This document shows positions 35,690-45,000 of a stretch of DNA of 64,000 bases, piece by piece. The number at the start of each line of letters is the position of its first letter. Position 1 is the first letter of the stretch. Both the position numbers and the translations under genes were made by a program. The stretch is from Streptomyces violaceoruber (lineage in GTDB: Bacteria > Actinomycetota > Actinomycetes > Streptomycetales > Streptomycetaceae), in the NCBI GenBank assembly GCA_000720805.1, contig JODI01000029.1:1-64000 (forward strand). The letters run 5' to 3'. The notes under the pieces were generated by a model that was given only the letters and a program-made list of their open reading frames with translations, did not search any database and was not told where the DNA came from.

Positions 35690-36198
35690 GGTGCGTTCCT
35701 TTCGAACCGGTCCTCGGCGGCGTGGCCCCCGTGGAGCTCGGTGCCCGGCCGGGCTGCTACCGCGCCAGCCGGCACTGCCACGTGTGGGACCGCTGGGACG
35801 TGGGCGGCCGACGGCGGCCGGAACGAGCACGTCCTCACCCCACGCTACCCGTGGAGCCGCACTTCAGCGCGTCGGCCGAACGAAGGCGACACCGCCCCCC
35901 ATCCCGGCTGCGCGGTCCCCTGCCTGCGGGCGACGCTGACCCTCCTTGTGCGCTTTGGCCCGGTGGTAGTACAGCGCGAGGTCGATGAGCTGGCCGGACA
36001 GCGGTCAGGACCTCCTCAGACCAGTCGCCGTGCCAGGCTCCGGCGGATGAGCCGGCGGGGCAGGTGCTGGGGAGCTGAGCTGGGAGAAACCTGGCACGGG
36101 GGCGGGCCGACGACCCTCCCAATCTATCCGGACGGGTTAGTGAAGTGGTTAGGTAAACGGGTTAAAGCTGCCAATGTCTGGGGTCGAGGTAGGCCCAT
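35690..36198. other. 509-bp stretch, no gene recognised
   Basis: Open frames are antisense or fortuitous. The final 80 bp before the tap relic are unusually AT-rich for this genome (GGGTTAGTGAAGTGGTTAGGTAAACGG) and probably hold its promoter. Confidence 0.4.
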
Positions 36199-37112
36199 AT
36201 GGCAACCAGCGAGGAAGAGCTGTTCGCGTCCGTCGACGCCATGCTGGGGGAGGACCCGCAGCTCCCGCCTTCGGCGGAGCGCGCCCGGTTGCGTGAGGCC
36301 GCCGGCATCACCCAGGCCCGCCCAGCGACCGCGCTCAACACGTCGACGCAGAGCATCAACACGTGGAGCTGGACCCGGGCCTGCCCTTGCATTTCACGCC
36401 GACGGGGGAGCGGCTGACGGGCCCGGCCTGGTACCAGACGCACACCGTCGCCTACGCCCAGGAGCTCGGCTACGACGTCCATCCGATCGAGGCGTACCAA
36501 CGCCGCGAGACCGGCGCGTACCTGGACCCGTGGCACGACCGCCTCAGGACGACGTACGTCGACACCCTCGCCGACCTCGGCGTCACCCGGGACCTGGACG
36601 ACTCAGCGTTCCTGGCGGCGACGGAGCGACACAAGGACCTCGACCCGGCCATGGCCGCTCTTTGCTCGCCGCCGTCAAGGCCACGGCCAAGGGCGACCTC
36701 GGCAAGCTGCGGGAGCGCCCGCAGGGCCGCCACTACAAGGACGGGGACCGGTGGCCGGCGCTGGAACGCCCGACCTGGCGCGCCGACATCCGGGCCGGCC
36801 GTCATCGCCAAGGCGCGGGTGAACATGCACCGCAAGCTCAGCACCATGGCGAAGATGACGGGCCTGTTCCCGCTCGCCGTGCTGTCCGACTGCGTCGTCT
36901 ATCCCTCGCCGGGGGAGAGCCCGCTGGACTTCCTGCCGTACGCCGCGTCCGGTAAGCCGCAGCCCGGCGGGTTCCGTCTCGGGCCGACGCCGGGTCCGGC
37001 GAAGCTGGAGGGCGTCCAGTCGATGCTGTGGGCGGTCGACCTGAGGGAAAAAGGCCTCAACCCGGCCCGCCGCATCAAGGGTGGCGACGCCGTCCTGGAC
37101 GAAGGGGAGTAA
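36199..37112 (+). pseudogene. tap: Telomere-associated protein Tap, internally deleted
   Basis: In linear Streptomyces replicons Tap binds telomere DNA and recruits the terminal protein. Here the N-terminus is intact: 'MATSEEELFASVDAMLGEDP', 'ERARLREAAGITQA' and a helix-turn-helix-like 'TALNTSTQSINTW'. After about 55 codons the sequence jumps to the C-terminal region in another frame: 'TPTGERLTGPAWYQTHTVAY', 'VHPIEAYQRRETGAYLDPWH', then, after another shift near 36660, 'VKATAKGDLGKLRERPQG', and finally 'GLFPLAVLSDCVVYPSPGES' to 'RIKGGDAVLDEGE'. A full Tap has roughly 700 residues, so most of the middle is gone. The terminal-protein gene follows directly, in the normal tap-tpg order. Confidence 0.8.
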
Positions 37113-37116
37113 GGCC

Positions 37117-37672
37117 GTGGGGGAAACCGAGGACGCGATCGAGCGGGCCGACCGGGAAGCGTTCACCCGCCAGCCGCCGAAGACCCTGAAGGCCAGATCG
37201 GCTACCTGATCCGGCAGTTGGGCAGCGCGAAGGCAGTCGCGCAGGAGATCGGTGTCACCGCCGACTCCGTCAACCGCTACCGGCGCGGCGCCCGCAAGCA
37301 CGCCCGGGCCGACGGCGCCGTGAAGATCGAGGACGCCGTACGGCAGCGGTGGCAGGCGCAGGTCCGCAAGCGCCGGCAGCAACAGGCCGCCATCACGACC
37401 GGGATCACGGTGGAGACCAGGGCCCGGTTCGGGTACACCACGCCGGTCGGCACGACCGACGACGGACGGATGAGGCGACTGACCGTGCACCTCCCCGGAG
37501 TAGGCCCGCCGCCTGTTCGACGCGCCGCGAAGCCGGGGCCAGCGACCAGCAGATGCGCGGGATCATCGCCGAAGGGGTTAATGACGTCTGTTTCCAGGAC
37601 GGCGGTGGTCGCGCTCGGGGGCTGTCAGACTTGGAAATCAATGACATCGACCACCTGGATCTCGACTACTAA
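37117..37672 (+). pseudogene. tpg: Telomere terminal protein Tpg, frameshifted
   Basis: Tpg is covalently attached to the 5' ends of linear Streptomyces chromosomes and primes end patching. The frame starts at GTG 37117 (GETEDAIERADREAFTR, QPPKTLKA), shifts near 37197 to 'IGYLIRQLGSAKAVAQEIGV', 'TADSVNRYRRGARKHARAD', 'TRARFGYTTPVGTTDDGRMR', then breaks near 37503 and resumes as 'GASDQQMRGIIAEGVNDVCF' to the end 'DHLDLDY'. The helix-turn-helix and the conserved 'FGYxxxxGTTDDxR' region are recognisable. At least two frameshifts make it non-functional. It starts 5 bp behind the tap stop. Confidence 0.8.
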
Positions 37673-37700
37673 CCGGAGCCTTGAGTACCGCTGTCCCAGC

Positions 37701-37852
37701 AGCCGGTTGAGCCAAGGCACGATAGTTCTCACCAAGGCAGGCGGGTTGTCACCCAGGGCCGTCAGACCGGGGCGCGCCGAGCTAGACGCCTTCTTCGGCT
37801 CACCGGTGAGCCGAAGCACGGTATTTGTCACATAGGCAGGCTTGTTGTCACC
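37701..37852. repeat. Two degenerate copies of an intergenic repeat, one with a 24-bp palindrome
   Basis: 37701-37752 (GGTTGAGCCAAGGCACGATA, ending GGTTGTCAC) and 37793-37852 (GGTGAGCCGAAGCACGGTAT, ending CTTGTTGTCAC) are diverged copies of one sequence. The second begins with a perfect 24-bp palindrome, CTTCGGCTCACC plus its complement (37793-37816). A third copy lies at 39334-39385. Confidence 0.65.
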
Positions 37853-37914
37853 GTGAGTGGCCGTTGAGAGCGAAACAACGCCAGGTCCCTCCGGCTATGT
37901 GACAAGGCGGGCGG

Positions 37915-38286
37915 TCAGGCTGCGGGGCGGATTCGGCCACCGGTTGCCCGTCGCAATGCGGCTTCCAGCCGGTCGCGGGCCTCGGTCTGGGCGGCGATCC
38001 GTTGGTTGAGGACCGCCAGCCGTTCCAGTGCGACCCGCAGGCCCTGGTCCGAGGGCGGTGCGGCGGTCACATCGCCATCCAGACAGGGCAGGAACACCCG
38101 CACGTCGTCCAGGGTGAGCCCGGCGGCCAGCAGGTGGCGGATGTTGCGGACCCGCACCACCGCCTGCTCGTCGTAGAAGCGGTAGCCGTTGGAGGTCCGT
38201 TCGGCAGAGAGCAGCCCTGCCTGCTCGTAGTGCCGCAGCGCACGAGCGGTCGTCCCAGTTGCCGTGGCCAGCTCACCGATCCGCAC
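37915..38286 (-). CDS. MerR-family transcriptional regulator
   Basis: 123-aa one-component regulator. The winged helix reads 'VRIGELATATGTTARALRHY' then 'EQAGLLSAERTSNGYRFYDE', followed by 'LLAAGLTLDDVRVFLPCLDG' and a dimerisation helix (LERLAVLNQRIAAQTEARDR). The GTG at 38286 is preferred because GGGAGG lies 8 bp upstream. It is 26 bp downstream of the SDR gene on the same strand, so the two form an operon; MerR proteins paired with SDR enzymes often respond to the enzyme's substrate. Confidence 0.88.
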   Translation of the reverse strand: MRIGELATATGTTARALRHYEQAGLLSAERTSNGYRFYDEQAVVRVRNIRHLLAAGLTLDDVRVFLPCLDGDVTAAPPSDQGLRVALERLAVLNQRIAAQTEARDRLEAALRRATGGRIRPAA

Positions 38287-38312
38287 CCATCCCACCTCCC
38301 GGGCCACTCCTA

Positions 38313-39080
38313 TCACGCCACGACCGCTCCGCCGTCGACCGGGAGTACCACTCCGGTGACGAACGATGCAGCCGGTGCAGCAAGCTGGGTAATCGCCCAG
38401 GCCACCTCCTCGGGGCGACCGATCCGGGCCAGCGGGGTGTGCGCCAGTTGCCACTCCCGCACTGCGGCCATCCGCTCCGGCGTCAGGCCCTGGTGCTCGC
38501 CGATGGGGGTGTCGATCGCGCCGGGGGCGACCGCCACCACCCGGACCCCGCGGGATGCCAGCTCGACCGCCCAACTGCGGGTCAGCAGTTCCAGAGCGGT
38601 CTTGGTCGCCGCATAGACCGAGCTACCCGGCCAGGCTCGCTGTCCCACCGACGTACTGACATTGACGATCACCCCGCCCGACGCCTCCAGGAGCGGCAGC
38701 GCTGCCTGAGCCAGCAGGGTGGGGGCGACGAGGTTGGTGGCAAGCTGAGTCTCGATCATCTCCGGTGTCAGCGTGCCGAGGGCGCCACTGCGCACGATGC
38801 CGGCGTTGTTGACCAGCACGTCCAGCCGACCGTGCCTCTCCAGCACGTCCTGAAGAATCCGAGAGGACTCGCCCTCGGCGGTGATATCGGCGGTCAGCGC
38901 TGTGATCCGGTCGTTCTCGGCAGCGGTCTCCATGAGCGGCTCGGCTCGCCGCCCGATCGCGACCACGTGGGCGCCCTCGGCGGCGAAGGCGCGGGCGGTC
39001 GCCCGGCCGATCCCGGTGCCGGCTCCGGTGACAGCGACGATCCTGCTGGTCTGCGGTGCGGTGCTGTTCATGCCGGTCAT
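38313..39080 (-). CDS. Short-chain dehydrogenase/reductase
   Basis: 255-aa classical SDR: 'VAVTGAGTGIGRATARAFAA' (NAD(P) binding), 'DVLVNNAGIVRSGALG', 'VNVSTSVGQRAWPGSSVYAA' with the YxxxK motif 'YAATK', 'VRVVAVAPGAIDTPI' and the C-terminal 'FVTGVVLPVDGGAVVA'. The upstream gap holds no other gene. It is the first gene of a two-gene unit with a MerR regulator. Substrate cannot be assigned. Confidence 0.92.
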   Translation of the reverse strand: MTGMNSTAPQTSRIVAVTGAGTGIGRATARAFAAEGAHVVAIGRRAEPLMETAAENDRITALTADITAEGESSRILQDVLERHGRLDVLVNNAGIVRSGALGTLTPEMIETQLATNLVAPTLLAQAALPLLEASGGVIVNVSTSVGQRAWPGSSVYAATKTALELLTRSWAVELASRGVRVVAVAPGAIDTPIGEHQGLTPERMAAVREWQLAHTPLARIGRPEEVAWAITQLAAPAASFVTGVVLPVDGGAVVA

Positions 39081-39295
39081 CGTTCAACCCTGCCGCCAGC
39101 GGCAAGGTCAAGCAGCGCCTGGCGAATGGTAGTCACCGCCGGTGGTCGACGCGGACGCAGCGACGCCAAGTTCCTCCAGACTCGGCGGCGAGACTCGCCT
39201 CATGGTAGGAGGAGGCAGGATGAACGAGCGTTTGTGACAAGCCGCGTGCCTCACTGGCGACAACCACGTTGCTTCGACCGGTCTCATTCACCAGC

Positions 39296-39385
39296 TCCAC
39301 CGGCTCAGCCAGTGACCGGTGACAAGGACCGAGCTTCGGCTCAGCCAGTGAGTCAAAGCGCGATAGTTGTCATAGGCAGGCTTGT
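39296..39385. repeat. Further copies of the degenerate intergenic repeat
   Basis: CGGCTCAGCCAGTGA occurs at 39301-39315 and again at 39338-39352, and 39334-39385 (CTTCGGCTCAGCCAGTGAGT, ATAGGCAGGCTTGT) aligns with 37793-37846. A TTCG tetraloop hairpin (GAGC-TTCG-GCTC) sits at 39331-39342. Confidence 0.6.
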
Positions 39386-39416
39386 GCCGCCGCGAACACC
39401 CCACGACAGTTTGGGA

Positions 39417-39745
39417 CTTGAGCCTCTGGTCCGGGGCATACCGCCGATCCGGTCCCGTCGCGGGCCCAGGCGGCGCAGGCCCGCCAGGCTTCGCGCCGAC
39501 AAGGGCTACGGCTACGACCACCTGCGCCGATGGCTGCGCTCCCGCAACATCACACCGCGTATCGCCCGCCTGGTTTCAAGTCCTCCACCCGCCTGGGGCG
39601 GCACCGTTGGACCGTCGAGCGTACGGTGAGTTGGCTGGGCGGCTTTCGCCGCCTGCACCGCCGCTACGAACGTAAGGCCGAGCACTTCCTCGCCTTCGCC
39701 GGCATCGCCGCAGCCCTCATCTGCTACCGCCGTCTCGCCAGGTAA
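39417..39745 (+). pseudogene. IS5-family transposase C-terminal fragment
   Basis: Reads 'GLEPLVRGIPPIRSRRGPRR', 'ADKGYGYDHLRRWLRSR', then after a shift near 39580 'RHRWTVERTVSWLGGFRRLH' and 'FAGIAAALICYRRLAR'. It is closely related to the relic at 31451-32247 but lies in the opposite orientation and lacks everything before the DDE Asp region. Confidence 0.85.
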
Positions 39746-39764
39746 CCGCACCCGACGTCCCGGG

Positions 39765-40034
39765 TCAGCGCCACTCGGGCGGAATGTTGGCGAGCTGCTT
39801 CAGCAGATCCCAGTCGGCTGGCCGGAACTTCGCATCGTGCCACAAGGCGCCGCTGGCAACCCAGTATCCGCGCAACTCACGAACCTGCGAGACGTTGTCA
39901 TCGCCGATACCGGACTCGTTGTAGCAGCAAGGACAGATGACGTACTGCGGGACTGAGTACTGGTTGAACACTGCTTCGCCATCGTCGTATCCGCAGATCC
40001 GGCAGGCGGTCTCGGTCTTGTCTTCCATGTTCAT
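39765..40034 (-). CDS. CPCC-type cysteine-rich protein
   Basis: Small protein of about 89 aa with a zinc-ribbon pattern: 'CRICGYDD' near the N-terminus and 'YVICPCCYNESGIGDDNV' in the middle, followed by 'LRGYWVASGALWHDAKF' and 'IPPEWR'. This matches the CPCC cysteine-rich domain family, short cytoplasmic proteins found scattered in bacterial genomes, often near polymorphic-toxin immunity genes. Start could be ATG 40034 or 40028. Role unknown; it ends 19 bp from an IS5 fragment. Confidence 0.8.
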   Translation of the reverse strand: MNMEDKTETACRICGYDDGEAVFNQYSVPQYVICPCCYNESGIGDDNVSQVRELRGYWVASGALWHDAKFRPADWDLLKQLANIPPEWR

Positions 40035-40046
40035 CTCGACCACAGG

Positions 40047-40469
40047 CTACCGACCAACGCCAAATGCAACGACGTCTTCACAACTACGAGGCTGGACGCC
40101 GGAGTCGGGGGTGTCGGCCGACTCCATGGTGGTGGGGCGGCGTCCGCCGCAGCAGGCCACCACTGCTGTCGCCGTGGAGTTCAGGAAGATCGTGAAGCGG
40201 GATGACCTGTCCACCGCGTCGATGGATCCGGTACGAAGCGGCTCTTCCCCGGCTCGCAGAAGGATGTCGACACTGTCGGCCAGGCCATCGATCGTGTGGC
40301 CACGCTTCAAGGAGTGGTGCATTCGACTCCGGAAGACGCCCGCGTGCCGGTTGGCCGGGACCAGGCCGTCCCAGACGACGAAGTCAGCCCCGGCGATCAC
40401 AGCGTCACGTGCAGGCCCGCATGCCGGAGTCTGTTCGCGGAGCATGGCGATGAGGTCGTCGCGAGTCAC
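40047..40469 (-). CDS. Hypothetical protein
   Basis: A minus-strand frame with protein-like composition: 'RDDLIAMLREQTPACG', 'VIAGADFVVWDGLVPANRHA', 'HHSLKRGHTIDGLADSVDIL' and 'RFTIFLNSTATAVVACCG'. The GTG at 40469 is a plausible start; the frame extends to 40649 without a better one. No family was recognised. It lies upstream of the CPCC gene on the same strand with a 12-bp gap, so the two may be cotranscribed. Confidence 0.5.
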   Translation of the reverse strand: MTRDDLIAMLREQTPACGPARDAVIAGADFVVWDGLVPANRHAGVFRSRMHHSLKRGHTIDGLADSVDILLRAGEEPLRTGSIDAVDRSSRFTIFLNSTATAVVACCGGRRPTTMESADTPDSGVQPRSCEDVVAFGVGR

Positions 40470-41191
40470 ACTGTGCCCCGGCGACAGGAAGACCAGTGAT
40501 CGGCTATGTGTGACAACCCCAGCGCCTCTCTGGTGACAGTGCCGCTGCTTCGACCTGGTTTCTGTGCAGCCTATGCGGTGGTGCCGTCGGTGACGACTAC
40601 CGAGCCTCGGCACAATTGAAGCTGCCGGGGACGAGACGTTCCGCATCATACGGAGCCGGACCGTAGCTCCGCGCGTGTCAACGGATACGAGTTCCTTCCC
40701 CGAGTCTGAATGCGCATTTTCTCCTCCTCTCTGCCTGAATTTCCGGGCAGCCTCACGGCTGCCTGCGTACTGGCAGCGGCCAGCTGGTGTGCTCGGAAGT
40801 TGCGTGCCCGGAGCCGCACGGCCCGCTACGTCACGGTCCGTGTCCCGTCTCAGTCGATCTGGTCCCTGTCACGGGTGGACTGGTCCGATGCGCTCGTCGT
40901 CTCAGGTGAACTCATCCGGCTGGAAGTCCGGCGGTATTGCTTCCGTGGCAGTACGGGTCTGTTGCGCATGATCTCCGAGAGTCGGAGAGGCAGCGGTCCG
41001 GCGTGGTGTCGCGGGTGCTGCCTTCCGCTCGAACGAGCCCGGGCGCGAGGCAACCGGGGCGATGGCCGGTTGGCTGCTGTGGCGATCCGCTTGGCAGTTC
41101 TCGTGGTGGGACCGCTACGTACGCACCAGTGCCGGCGGCGCCGCGTGCTTCTACAGTGGTCGGGCTGGGCGACACGGTGGTGGGGGGCGGC
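40470..41191. other. 722-bp stretch, no gene recognised
   Basis: Upstream of the hydrolase-caspase pair. Near 40503-40552 it carries GTGACAACCCCAGCGCCTCT and GCTGCTTCGACC, a diverged match to 39234-39282. No protein family was seen in any frame; it presumably includes the promoter of the two-gene system. Confidence 0.4.
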
Positions 41192-42046
41192 GTGGCACGG
41201 GTGGTCGGTGTGCACGGGGTGGGCAAGCAACTGCTGGGCGAAGAGAGCCTGTTGAAGGACTGGCGTCCGGCGCTGCGCGACGGGCTGCGCCGGGTCGGTG
41301 GTCCCGAACTGGCACGCGGTGATCTGGCCATGGGTTTCTACGGGGATCTGTTCCGGCCGCAGGGCCAGACGCTGGCGGTCGGAGATGCCCTGTACAGTGC
41401 CGCCGACGTGGAGGACGGGTTCGAACAGGATTTGTTATTCACGTGGTGGCGGGCCGCTGCGGCGGTGGACGAAGGGGTGGTGCCGCCGGACGGGGACACC
41501 TTGGCCCGTACACCGCGGTCCGTGCAGGCGGCGCTACGGGCCTTGTCCCAGTCGCGGTTCTTCTCCGGCCTTGCGCTGCGGGCGCTTGTTTTCGATCTGA
41601 AGCAGACTCGCCGGTATCTGCTGGAGCCCGGGCTACGGCAGGTGGCCCGGGACCGGGTGTCGACGGCGATCGGTGACGACACCCGGGTGGTGGTGGCCCA
41701 TTCGCTGGGCTCGGTGGTGGCCTACGAGGCGTTGTGCGCTCTTGACGGGCACGGTGTGCGGGCCCTGGTGACGTTGGGCTCGCCGCTGGGGCTGCGTATG
41801 GTCTTCGACCGCCTGCAGCCCGTGCCGTCCCCGACCGGGGCTTGGCCAGGCGGGGGCGCCTTGGTGTGGACGAACCTGGCCGACCACGGAGACGTCGTCG
41901 CTTCGGTGAAAGACCTCCGGCCCCTGTTCGGCGAGCGGGTGAGCGGGGTGGTGGTCCACAACGGTTCACATGCCCATGACGTCACCGCCTATCTGACCGA
42001 CGCCCGCACCGGTGCGGCCATCGCCGGAGGCCTCGATGCCCGCTGA
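41192..42046 (+). CDS. Alpha/beta-fold serine hydrolase partner of caspase-WD40 protein
   Basis: 284-aa protein starting 'VARVVGVHGVGKQLLGEESL', a hydrolase-like N-terminus with an HG motif usable as oxyanion hole. The nucleophile elbow is 'VVVAHSLGSVVAYEAL' (Ser171), a general acid is likely in 'LADHGDVVASVKDL', and the catalytic His in 'VVHNGSHAHDVTAYLTD' (His260 or His262). The pattern is that of lipase/esterase-like or peptidase-like hydrolases. GTG 41192 is preferred since GGGGGG precedes it; other GTG codons lie a few codons upstream. No signal peptide or membrane segment. The next gene starts inside its last four codons, so the products are made together and probably act in one system. 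Confidence 0.8.
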   Translation: MARVVGVHGVGKQLLGEESLLKDWRPALRDGLRRVGGPELARGDLAMGFYGDLFRPQGQTLAVGDALYSAADVEDGFEQDLLFTWWRAAAAVDEGVVPPDGDTLARTPRSVQAALRALSQSRFFSGLALRALVFDLKQTRRYLLEPGLRQVARDRVSTAIGDDTRVVVAHSLGSVVAYEALCALDGHGVRALVTLGSPLGLRMVFDRLQPVPSPTGAWPGGGALVWTNLADHGDVVASVKDLRPLFGERVSGVVVHNGSHAHDVTAYLTDARTGAAIAGGLDAR

Positions 42047-45000
42047 GTCCGCCCCGCGCCGATTGCTGATCGCCACCGCGATAACCCGCTATCCCAAGGC
42101 CCCCGCCCATCTGAGATGGGACCGCCCCGGCCTGGCACAGGCCCACGAACGCATCGTAGAGCTCTTCACCGGCCAACTCGGCTACGAGCATGCCCCGGTG
42201 CTGGGCCTGGACCTCACGAGCGATCAGCTCACCCAGCGACTGCGTGCGTTCTGCAAGTCCCCCGAACGCCGTCCGGACGACATGATCGCGGTATACATCG
42301 CCGGACACGGCGAGATCCTCGACGATGGCGGCGAGCACGTACTGCTCACCGCCGACACCGACCCCGACGACATCGACGACGCTCTGCCAACCCTGTCCCT
42401 GGCCCGCAAGATGCTCCTGGGAACCGGCGTCAGGCGGCTGATGTTGCTGTTGGACACCTGTTACTCCGGCCAGGGCGGCAGCGAACTCGCCGCATCCGCA
42501 CTGGCCCGGATGAACCGCCGGTGGGGCCAGGAGTCCGGATCCGGGTTCGTTGTCGTCGCCTCCGCCCAGTCCAACGAGCAGGCCGCAGCCGGAGTCTTCC
42601 CTCACCTGCTCGAACAGGCGGTGGTCAGTCTGGCCACCGCCGGCCACGGACCGCGGGCGCTGCCGCTGGACACCGTGGTCCAGCAGATGAACGACCATCC
42701 CGACCGGCCCGGCCACCAGCGCATCGGCCTGGCCCAGATCGCGCTGACCGGAGCGGTGCCCCCGTTTCTGCCCAACCCCCGCCACAATGTCCGCCTGATC
42801 GACGTCGACCTGGGCGTCCAGCAGGCCTTCGAGTGGGAGGAGCACGCCGAACGCCGGGAGACCGAGTTCCGCACACGGCTGCTGGTACGGGCCATGGGAA
42901 ACGCCGTCCCCCACCGCGTCGGGTGGTGGTTCACCGGCCGCCACCAAGCGCTTCTCGAGATCACCCAGTGGCTGGGGCGCGCCGGCCCGGACCCCCTCCG
43001 GCCCGCGCTCGCCGTGACCGCGGGCCCCGGCTCCGGCAAGACGGCCGTGCTCGGGCTGATAGCCACACTGACCCACCCGGATCGCCGCCGCACCGTCCCC
43101 CTGGACAGCCTCGGTCTGAACCCGCTGATCGTTCCCGCCCAAGACGCCGTCGACGTCACTATCTACGCCCAGAACCTGACAGATGAACAGGTCCTGCACG
43201 GCATGGCCGCCGCCGCGCATCTGGGCGCCCATGACACCGTCGACGAACTCCTCCAAGCCCTCGCACCCCGCCTTGCCACGCATGGCAGGCCGCTCACCGT
43301 ACTGATCGACGCCCTGGACGAGGCCGCCACCCCCGACACCCTGTGCAGGGTCATCCTGCGCCCCCTGATCGACCGCGCCGCCGGCCGCATCCGCCTACTG
43401 CTCGGCACCCGCCCGCACCTGCTGGACCGCCTCGGTTTGCCACGCGAACAGCAGATCGACCTCGACGCCGATCGCTACGCGGACTTCGACGCCCTGCTCG
43501 CCTACACCGTCCGCAACCTGATCGAGGCCCACCCCGACTCCCCCTACCTCAACTGCCCCGATCCGCTACGGCTGGCCATCGCCCGCCAGGTCGCCGCGGC
43601 CGCCGGACGGTCCTTCCTCGTCGCCCGGATCACCGCGGGCTCCCTCGCCGCCGACCCCGAACTGCCTGACCCCGACGACCTCGCATGGCGGGCCGGCCTG
43701 CCCCGCCGGCCCGGCGACGCCATGCGCCTCGACCTCACCGAACGCCTCGGTGACAACGCCGCCCGTGCCGCCGACCTGCTGCGCCCCCTGGCCTTCGCCG
43801 AAGGCCAGGGCCTGCCCTGGGAAGACCTTTGGGCACCCCTGGCGAGCACCACCTCAGGCCGCCCCTATACCGACGACGACCTGCTGTGGCTACGCAGCGT
43901 CGCAGGAGCCTACGTCGTCGAAGCCATCGAGGCCGACCGCTCCGCCTATCGCCTCTACCACCAATCCCTCGCCGAGCACCTCCGGGAAGGCACCGACGCG
44001 ACCGCCATCCACGCGGCCTTCACCCGCACCCTCCTCGACCGTGTCCCTTACGGCCCCGACGGCCACCGCGACTGGAAACTGGCCCACCCCTACACCCTGC
44101 GCCACCTTGCCACCCACGCCACCCACGGTGGCCTCCTCGACGATCTGGTCACCGACCCCGAGTACCTGGTCCACGCCCGCCCCGACGCGCTCATGGTCCA
44201 CCTGCACACCGTGCGGTCCGAAACCGCCCGACTCCCCGTCGCGATCTACCGCGCCTCCATCGCCACCCACCGCCACGCGAATGTCGACGAACGTCGTCAG
44301 ATCCTCGCCCTGGACGCCGCCCGCTACAACACCCCACCCCTGCTCGCGGCCTTCAACAGCAGAGCGTCCGGGCATGCGTGGAAACCCCTGAGCGCATCCG
44401 GTGGAAGACTGTCCGCCGCGTTGCGCAACACCCTGACCGGCCATACGGGAGCGGTGCGGGCACTCGCATACACGACGCTGGGCGGCCGGCCCGTCGCCGT
44501 CACCGGCTCCGACGACCGGACGGTGCGGATCTGGGACCTGACCACCGGCCAACCCGTGGGCCGGCCCATGACCGGGCACACTGACGCCGTGGAGGCGGTG
44601 GCGTGCGCGATGCTGGATGGCCGGCCCGTCGCCGTCACCGGCTCCGACGACCGGACGGTGCGGATCTGGGACCTGACCACCGGCCTGCCCGTGGGCCGGC
44701 CCATGACCGGGCACATCGCCAGAGTCGAGGCGGTGACCTGCACAGTGCTGAACGGCCGGCCCGTCGCCGTCACCGGCTCCTGGGACGCAACGGTGCGGGT
44801 CTGGGACCTGCTCTCCTGCCAACCCATCGGCCTGCTGACCGGCCACACCGCCGGGGTGCACGCGGTGGCGTGCACGGTGCTGAGCGGCCGCCCCATCGCA
44901 GTCGCCGGCGACACCCACGCGACGGTGCGGGTCTGGGACCTGCTCTCCGGCCAACCCATCGGCGTGCTGTCCCGCTGCGTCAGCCAGATCGAAGGGAACG

